Part shown: positions 58,882 to 64,000 of the stretch, piece after piece
How the letters are laid out: every line of letters starts with the position of its first letter
Position numbering within the stretch: the first letter of the stretch is position 1
Assembly (NCBI GenBank): GCA_050942895.1
Contig: JBMNOE010000005.1
Span: forward strand, 1 to 64,000
Direction of reading: 5' to 3'
DNA length: 64,000 nucleotides
Source of the DNA: JBNRMR01 sp050942895
Lineage (GTDB): Bacteria; Bacillota; Clostridia; Christensenellales; UBA1750
Notes under the pieces: generated by a model
Databases searched by the model: none
What the model saw: the letters and a program-made list of their open reading frames with translations, nothing else
What the model was told of the DNA's origin: nothing
Program-made: the position numbers and the translations under genes

Positions 58882-60471
58882 ATGAGATCATTTTTCAAGC
58901 TAATTTGCCTGGTGCTCATTGCGGCTATGACTCTGTGTGCATGCAGCAGCCCTCAGGCGACAACCCCGACCGGTGGCGGACAGGCCGCAAGCACCTCTGG
59001 CGCCGGCGGCAGCGGCGCAGGAGGAAACTCAGCGGAGTCAGCCAAGCCGGAGCCCGCGCAGATATCAATGGTCATGCGAGTGTCAGCCGCCTATATGGCC
59101 GAGAACAATCCTGTGCTGGAGGCCATACAGGAGTCTGCGAACGTAAAGCTGGACATCGAACTCCCTCCCCAGGCGAACTATAATGACCGAGTGAGCATCA
59201 TCATGGCTTCCAACGACCTGCCTGACCTCATTTTCTTCTTTGACGGCAACACGCCCAATTACCGCAACTATGCCAGGGACGGCCTTCTTATTGCTGTAGA
59301 CGACTACATCGAAAACTATTCCAACCTGATGGAAAAGGCAAACGTACGAGGCATATTGTCCCATGCCTTTGTGCCGGAAACCGGCTTTCATCATGCCATT
59401 CCCAGGCCGCATATTGCAAACGACTGGGGTATAATGGTGCGCAATGACTGGTTTGAAAAGCTGGATATGGAATACCCCAGCACTCCCGAGGAGTTCATCG
59501 AGTGCGCCAGACGCATAGCCAAAGAGGACCCGGATGGTAACGGCAAGGACGACACTTACGGCACCATAATATCCCCCCCGAATTTGATGGTCGACTCCAT
59601 TATCAGCGGCTTTGATCTTGGCCACCCGCTTTATACGCCCGACGGCAAGGTTACTTTAAGATACGAGCGTGAGGGTTATCTTAAACTGCTTGACTTCTAC
59701 CGGCAGATGTATGAGGATGGCTCCCTTGAGCCGGAGTTTTACTTGACCAAGTCCACCGTTGAGACCGAGCGCTTTAGAGCCGGCCAGATAGGAATGAACA
59801 TCCATAACATGCGCGCCAGAGACATGTATATGTTCACTGAAGAGGAAGCTGCATTCCCGGGATTTGATGTAGAGTTCCTGCCGCCTTTGAAGGATGAAAA
59901 CGGCCAGATCACGCTATATGGCGCTGCATCCACATGGGGCATATTCTCTGTAACCAGCCACGCCAAAGAGCCTGAGAAGGTCTTTGAATTCATGAACTGG
60001 GGGATGTCCCAGGAGGGTCAGGTTTTAATGGTCGTTGGGCTGGAGGGCATAACGCACGACACATACAATATTGATAACGGCATGATCACTTATGTGGACG
60101 ATCAGCTTGAAAACAACAAGAAATGGGTGAGCACGCACTTTTCATTTGGATATGTGCGCGGCGACGGCAGCCCCCTTATCACTTGGGGCAGAAACAACGA
60201 TGAAGCAGACGAACTCAAGGAGTACAATGCTCAGTACGATTCTATTGTGGATAAAAGTCTGATCCATATCGAGGGCCTTGTGGACGGAGTCAGCGATGCA
60301 AAAAGCACGATGCTGGACATGGATAACTCCAGGCTGGAAAACGAAATTAAGTATATCCTCGGGCAGATGAGCCGCTCCGAATTTGAAAAGTTCTTGAACG
60401 AAGTCTATTTGCCCGCTGCCAATGATACTATAAAGACGGTATATCAAAACTATGTGGACGGTTTGAAATAA
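58882..60471 (+). CDS. Extracellular solute-binding lipoprotein (cluster B)
   Basis: A 529-residue lipoprotein: signal peptide with lipobox M-T-L-C-A-C (Cys near 21), Gly/Ser-rich linker to about 55, then an LplA-like solute-binding domain. An EF-hand-like D-P-D-G-N-G-K-D-D motif (about 213-221) may bind calcium, as in several binding proteins of this group. AGGAGG precedes the ATG. It captures the oligosaccharide for the cluster B permeases. Confidence 0.94.
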   Translation: MRSFFKLICLVLIAAMTLCACSSPQATTPTGGGQAASTSGAGGSGAGGNSAESAKPEPAQISMVMRVSAAYMAENNPVLEAIQESANVKLDIELPPQANYNDRVSIIMASNDLPDLIFFFDGNTPNYRNYARDGLLIAVDDYIENYSNLMEKANVRGILSHAFVPETGFHHAIPRPHIANDWGIMVRNDWFEKLDMEYPSTPEEFIECARRIAKEDPDGNGKDDTYGTIISPPNLMVDSIISGFDLGHPLYTPDGKVTLRYEREGYLKLLDFYRQMYEDGSLEPEFYLTKSTVETERFRAGQIGMNIHNMRARDMYMFTEEEAAFPGFDVEFLPPLKDENGQITLYGAASTWGIFSVTSHAKEPEKVFEFMNWGMSQEGQVLMVVGLEGITHDTYNIDNGMITYVDDQLENNKKWVSTHFSFGYVRGDGSPLITWGRNNDEADELKEYNAQYDSIVDKSLIHIEGLVDGVSDAKSTMLDMDNSRLENEIKYILGQMSRSEFEKFLNEVYLPAANDTIKTVYQNYVDGLK

Positions 60472-60481
60472 GGAGGCGCAT

Positions 60482-62308
60482 ATGAGTTTGGAAAATTGGG
60501 AAGATATCCGGCAGGCGGATTTCAGCAGCCTTACCCCGGAGGATTTCTTTGAAACCAACCTGTGTTCCGATCGGGTTATAGGCGTTAACAGACCTATGAG
60601 CTATTTCGTCCATAACTTCCACAGGCTGGCCAACAGCATCACAAAGTCCGGCCCCCAGCGGGGCTGCGTGGAGGCAATAGTCTGGCGTGCGCCGATTTTC
60701 AACCAGCCCTTTAACGCGCGCATCATGGAAAGCCATCTGAGCCTGGCATATTTTTACTGCACCGATGCGAAGTGGAATCCGTATTATGCCATGCCGGCAG
60801 TGCGGGTGCGTTTGGAGGCAATGCTTGAATATCTGTTGACATTGCAGCTTCCTGACGGCATGTTCCCCGAATATGGAGTAGGCGTTGCTAATCTGGCTGC
60901 CTCGGCCTTCTTCACTAAGTTCATGGGCGAGACGCTGCGCCTTCTGAAAAATGGCCCGCCCATCGATCAGGATCTGTACAGGCGGGTGCTGGAGGCCGAC
61001 AGAAGGGCTATCCATGTCGTGCTAACCGACCCCGGCCTATGGGTGCATTCCCGCAGCTACAGCAACCAATATACAAATGTTTGGCCCGGCGCCCTGGCAT
61101 ATCTGAACATATGTGAGGATAAGGAGATAGAAGAACTGCTTGCGGACAGCCTGGCCAACAAGCATTTGGGAGAGCTGCAAAGCGAAGCCGGCTTCTATTA
61201 TGAGGCCAACCAGCCGGACTGGGGCTACACATTGCACACCCATAACACCAACGAGCGCTATGCTTGGTTTTATGCCAAGGATACCCCCTATGAAGCTCAT
61301 TTGGCGGAAGGCAGCGCCCGATATTATGATTACCTTTCATACAACTGTGTACGTGAACCCGACGGCTTCGCCTTCTTCTTTAACCGGGGCATAGAAAGCC
61401 GCCAAAAGTTGCCTTTCGTCGGGTTTATAGACACCGAATTAGGCGAAGCCGTGCCTTTGGCGCGAGCTTTCATGAGGGATCGCGATGAAGTGGAGCGAAC
61501 AGCTGAAGAGATGCGCGCTCGGCTGAAAGCCCAGTGGCCCCCCTGCGAAGATGTGGACTCTGTGGACGAGGTATACAGCTTTTCGCCCTATGCATTTTTA
61601 TTGGAGGGAACCAAGCCCTGGCACCCGACAAAGGAGCAAAAGCAGGAGCAGATAAGTTTGCTGCCCTATCTGCGCGGCAAACGCTTCATTCACCAGCGGA
61701 TGGATAGGCGCACGCAGCTTGTAAACCTGTATGTGCGAAGGGAAGCTTATTATTGCGCCTTCAATTCAGGCGCATCCTTCACACCGCAGCAGCGCTTTGG
61801 CCTTGGCCTATTGTGGAACGATCAGGCGGGCATGTGGATACAAAGCCAATCAGGCTGCAATGAAGCTTTCTGGGGCTGCACGAAGGACGGACAGGTGGTG
61901 GAAAAATCTCTGGGCGTGCAGGACACCATATACCGACTCGACGGCAGGCGCACGGCCCCAGTAATTGGAATGTCCGATTGGCAGGGAGACGCTCTTGAAG
62001 TGGAATATTATTGGGAAAAAGCAACAAAAAAGACAGTCGCTTTTGTGGATGAGGGCCTGCGAATTGATAACCGAATGGGTGGTGAGCTTTGCGAGCATAT
62101 TCCGCTGCTGCTCACCGAAAATGACCTTCTTTCCTGGACGCAGGGCCGGCTATGCCTGTCGCGCGGGGAAAGGTCGCTTGTCATCAACTACGACCCCTCC
62201 TGCAAAGTCAGCTTAAAACCCATGGGAACAGCGCTTATGCGGTATAATTTGTATGTGTTGAAAATCGCCGGGAAGGATGCCGTATCATACACTATAACCA
62301 CAAAATAA
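60482..62308 (+). CDS. Putative carbohydrate-active enzyme, unknown family (cluster B)
   Basis: A 608-residue cytoplasmic protein (no signal peptide), AAGGAGG five bases before the ATG. The first 330 residues are helical and rich in aromatic residues (for example Y-S-N-Q-Y-T-N-V-W-P and Y-Y-E-A-N-Q-P-D-W-G-Y), compatible with an alpha/alpha barrel. The last 250 are beta-rich, the arrangement of PL8/PL21-like lyases and some unsaturated-uronyl hydrolases. I cannot place it in a named family, and it is not obviously the same family as the cluster A enzyme. It ends the transport operon and is followed by a strong terminator, so it probably processes the imported sugar. Confidence 0.7.
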   Translation: MSLENWEDIRQADFSSLTPEDFFETNLCSDRVIGVNRPMSYFVHNFHRLANSITKSGPQRGCVEAIVWRAPIFNQPFNARIMESHLSLAYFYCTDAKWNPYYAMPAVRVRLEAMLEYLLTLQLPDGMFPEYGVGVANLAASAFFTKFMGETLRLLKNGPPIDQDLYRRVLEADRRAIHVVLTDPGLWVHSRSYSNQYTNVWPGALAYLNICEDKEIEELLADSLANKHLGELQSEAGFYYEANQPDWGYTLHTHNTNERYAWFYAKDTPYEAHLAEGSARYYDYLSYNCVREPDGFAFFFNRGIESRQKLPFVGFIDTELGEAVPLARAFMRDRDEVERTAEEMRARLKAQWPPCEDVDSVDEVYSFSPYAFLLEGTKPWHPTKEQKQEQISLLPYLRGKRFIHQRMDRRTQLVNLYVRREAYYCAFNSGASFTPQQRFGLGLLWNDQAGMWIQSQSGCNEAFWGCTKDGQVVEKSLGVQDTIYRLDGRRTAPVIGMSDWQGDALEVEYYWEKATKKTVAFVDEGLRIDNRMGGELCEHIPLLLTENDLLSWTQGRLCLSRGERSLVINYDPSCKVSLKPMGTALMRYNLYVLKIAGKDAVSYTITTK

Positions 62309-62324
62309 TCTCTCTCAAACGAGT

Positions 62325-62358
62325 GGCCCGGGGAAAAGACTTTCCTCGGGCCTTTTTT
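62325..62358 (+). terminator. Terminator of cluster B operon
   Basis: GGCCCGGGGAAA (62325-62336) and TTTCCTCGGGCC (62341-62352) pair with one G-T wobble and a 4-base loop; T-run follows. Confidence 0.9.
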
Positions 62359-62438
62359 CTTTTTTCGCTTCTGCTTCTTTTGCATATAAAACCGTTAGCC
62401 GAGCATATTTTTGCGGCTTGTAAATCTGCCTTGCAGAC

Positions 62439-62468
62439 TTGACAGCCACGATTTTGCTTCGATAGAAT
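62439..62468 (+). promoter_or_regulatory. Promoter of the SRAP gene
   Basis: TTGACA (62439-62444), 18-base spacer, TAGAAT (62463-62468). No SOS (LexA/DinR-type) box is seen by eye. Confidence 0.55.
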
Positions 62469-62569
62469 AGATTGCATACAAGCCGGCATTTCTCGCGGGG
62501 GATTTTCAAGATTCTGATATTTATGTTTGTTTGGTGAAATATGGAATATAAGACATGGGAGGAAAAGGC

Positions 62570-63139
62570 ATGTGCGGGTCATATTGCGCCCCGGCGAGGG
62601 GAGAGGGGCTTTTTGAAACTGTTTGGGAGATGAGCGAAAGCGGCGCGACTGGAGCGCAGCAGGTTTCCTTTGAGTTTGACGGCATGGAGGAAGTGCCCCG
62701 CGAAGGTTTTATTGTGCGGCCGACAGATTTTGCGCCGGTGTTGACCGCCCACGGCTATGAGAGAATGCGCTTCGGCTTCAGGGTTGGCTATAGCTCATCG
62801 CCCCTTTTCAACGCCCGTAGCGAGTCCGTCCATATCAAAAAAACATTCGCCGCCCATTATGCCGAAAGAAGATGTCTTGTCCCAGCGGCCTATTATATCG
62901 AAAAGGGTAGGCGGTTTTACATGGCCGGCGGGGAGATGATGTTTCTTGCGGGGATATATAGAGAAGTCGCGCAGGGGCAGCGGGAATATGTCATCCTCAC
63001 CCGCGACTCCTCCGATGCGCAGGAAGTTCGCCGCATCCACCACCGAATGCCGGTGATAATGCCAACGCACATGCATCGATCATGGCTTGAGGAAGGATTG
63101 GGGATTGACGATGCCGTAAGCGAGGTGGTGATCCGTTAA
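62570..63139 (+). CDS. SRAP-family protein (YedK/HMCES-like)
   Basis: A 189-residue SOS-response-associated peptidase family protein that covalently shields abasic sites in single-stranded DNA through its N-terminal cysteine. ATG 62570 gives M-C-G with Cys2 exposed after Met removal; GGGAGGAAAAGG is the RBS, so the start is certain. Other marks: F-N-A-R-S-E-S near residue 82 (the N-A-R-x-E motif), the active-site Glu in A-A-Y-Y-I-E-K near 108, and the His in H-H-R-M-P-V-I near 161. Autoprocessing as peptidase is also known in the family. Single gene. Confidence 0.92.
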   Translation: MCGSYCAPARGEGLFETVWEMSESGATGAQQVSFEFDGMEEVPREGFIVRPTDFAPVLTAHGYERMRFGFRVGYSSSPLFNARSESVHIKKTFAAHYAERRCLVPAAYYIEKGRRFYMAGGEMMFLAGIYREVAQGQREYVILTRDSSDAQEVRRIHHRMPVIMPTHMHRSWLEEGLGIDDAVSEVVIR

Positions 63140-63185
63140 AGCGTAGCCCTCACAGCTAAATTATTCAAAAAGCATGATTTTTATT

Positions 63186-63221
63186 CATGAATATAAGGAG
63201 TTGATTGACTGTATATTCATG
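63186..63221. repeat. Inverted repeat upstream of the last gene
   Basis: CATGAATATA (63186-63195) and TATATTCATG (63212-63221) are perfect 10-base inverted arms with a 16-base spacer. AT-rich; could be an operator or a weak hairpin. No gene in 63140-63378. Confidence 0.4.
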
Positions 63222-63266
63222 CTTATAGCCATAGGGTTTATATTTCGTAAAAAGTACGTAAAGCTA

Positions 63267-63295
63267 TTGCAATATTTGCACAATGATGGTATAAT
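63267..63295 (+). promoter_or_regulatory. Promoter of the secreted repeat protein gene
   Basis: TTGCAA (63267-63272), 17-base spacer, TATAAT (63290-63295), 84 bases before the ATG at 63379. Confidence 0.65.
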
Positions 63296-63378
63296 TTATA
63301 TATGTTTAGCTTAGCTGAAATTTTGTTAAGTCCGGATGTTCAACATACTAATATATAATGCAAAAAGGAGAAGGACTA

Positions 63379-64000
63379 ATGAGAAAAAGCAAAACAATGA
63401 GAATGGGCCTGGCAATGATGCTGGCGCTCGTGCTGATTCTGGCGATGGTGCCCGCAGTGGCGATGGCAGATGAACCTTGGCCAGCAGCAGTAGACGGCGT
63501 TATTACGCTGGAGGCAGGAAAGACGTATGGAGCCTACCCCGGAACGATTGAGATAAGTGAAGGAGTAACGATTAGAGGAAATGGCGCCAGTATATTGAGC
63601 GACATCTCGATAAAAACAGATGAGCCTGTAATCATCAGGAATGTAAATATACAGCCAAACCTTGTGGATGCAAGTGACAATGGAACCACTACATACAGCA
63701 GAAAGTCAGGGATAAATATTACTGGCGCTGGTAACAGCACCAGCGGTTATGATTTTATTGTCACTATAACAGGCTGCGTTTTTGGCAACGAGAACGACCC
63801 GAAACCGCCATACCGCTCGATTAGTATGCCTGAAAACGCCGCGCCTCAAAGAGGTTCTTTGACTATAAGAAACTGCACCTTCAATGAGGCCATTTACAAC
63901 ATCAATCTCCTCAGGGTGGAAAACATCACGCTAACAAATAACACATTTAATACAAACAGATCGGCTGTTCAGTATTTTGTCAATGCTTCAAATAAAAATG
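63379..64000 (+). CDS. Secreted beta-helix-like protein, 3' end outside window
   Basis: Open from ATG 63379 (RBS AAGGAGAAGGA) to the right edge, 207 codons visible. The N-terminus is a clear signal peptide: basic R-K-S-K-T, then a long Leu/Ala/Val/Met-rich core and an A-V-A-M-A cleavage site near residue 33. The following sequence has short repeated beta-strand turns with I-T-G, I-R-G-N-G and N-C-T-F-N, L-T-N-N-T-F-N motifs, characteristic of right-handed parallel beta-helix proteins (pectate-lyase-like or adhesin). It may be a surface or biofilm protein; enzyme activity cannot be judged from this part. Confidence 0.8.
   Translation, partial: MRKSKTMRMGLAMMLALVLILAMVPAVAMADEPWPAAVDGVITLEAGKTYGAYPGTIEISEGVTIRGNGASILSDISIKTDEPVIIRNVNIQPNLVDASDNGTTTYSRKSGINITGAGNSTSGYDFIVTITGCVFGNENDPKPPYRSISMPENAAPQRGSLTIRNCTFNEAIYNINLLRVENITLTNNTFNTNRSAVQYFVNASNKN

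Overview
The window comes from an anaerobic, endospore-forming member of the Clostridia (Firmicutes) with moderately GC-rich genes. The spore signature is strong: two collagen-like exosporium proteins, a spoVA operon (AA-like, AB, AC, AD, AE) and spmAB. The anaerobic signature is a flavodiiron protein, a [FeFe]-hydrogenase-like iron-sulfur protein, a ferredoxin, formate-tetrahydrofolate ligase and type III glutamine synthetase. I cannot name the genus. No rRNA, tRNA or CRISPR array was seen.

Layout. 1-2.1 kb: two BclA-like genes and a sialidase-like relic. 2.5-5.7 kb: ftsH with a zinc-ribbon partner, divergent from a TetR regulator. 5.7-9.0 kb: a scar region holding a duplicated stump of an AraC-type regulator fused to a VirD4/TraG relic, an ECF sigma/membrane-protein pair and unidentified coding debris. 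9.1-18.4 kb: carbohydrate cluster A (MBL hydrolase, solute-binding lipoprotein, two permeases, a large unknown enzyme and a divergent AraC-type membrane regulator). 18.4-24.1 kb: fhs, a DUF1576 membrane protein and an ECF sigma/anti-sigma/kinase-like cluster. 24.2-31.2 kb: GH63-like glycosidase, a small N/Q protein, a GNAT, fprA, glnN and a HAD phosphatase. 31.3-39.1 kb: one gene of 2591 codons for a cyclic beta-1,2-glucan synthase. 39.1-42.4 kb: zinc-ribbon microprotein and the spoVA operon. 42.4-49.7 kb: comB, an ECF sigma/anti-sigma pair whose 3' end is repeated in tandem, proA, folT, spmAB and a solute-binding lipoprotein. 49.8-54.3 kb: redox cluster. 54.4-62.3 kb: carbohydrate cluster B, a reordered counterpart of cluster A. 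62.6-64 kb: an SRAP-domain protein and the start of a secreted repeat protein.

Genes that work together. Clusters A and B have the same parts (AraC-type membrane regulator divergent from LplB-like and LplC-like permeases, a lipoprotein and a 600-650-residue putative carbohydrate-active enzyme without a recognised family), so each looks like an oligosaccharide uptake locus without its own ATPase. In the redox cluster a Crp/Fnr regulator lies beside a DUF1858 gene, and the divergent DUF438/cupin/ferredoxin operon shares its promoter region. A perfect palindrome sits about 41-42 bases upstream of both predicted transcription starts.

Three genes (TetR, ECF sigma, solute-binding lipoprotein) are each out of frame by one base in a homopolymer run near the start codon. 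This is either sequencing error or slippage, and only reads can decide. I did not find an unmistakably new defence or mobile system. The best candidates for new biology are the sigma/anti-sigma/kinase cluster, the redox regulon, the two unknown enzymes and the triplicated gene end.
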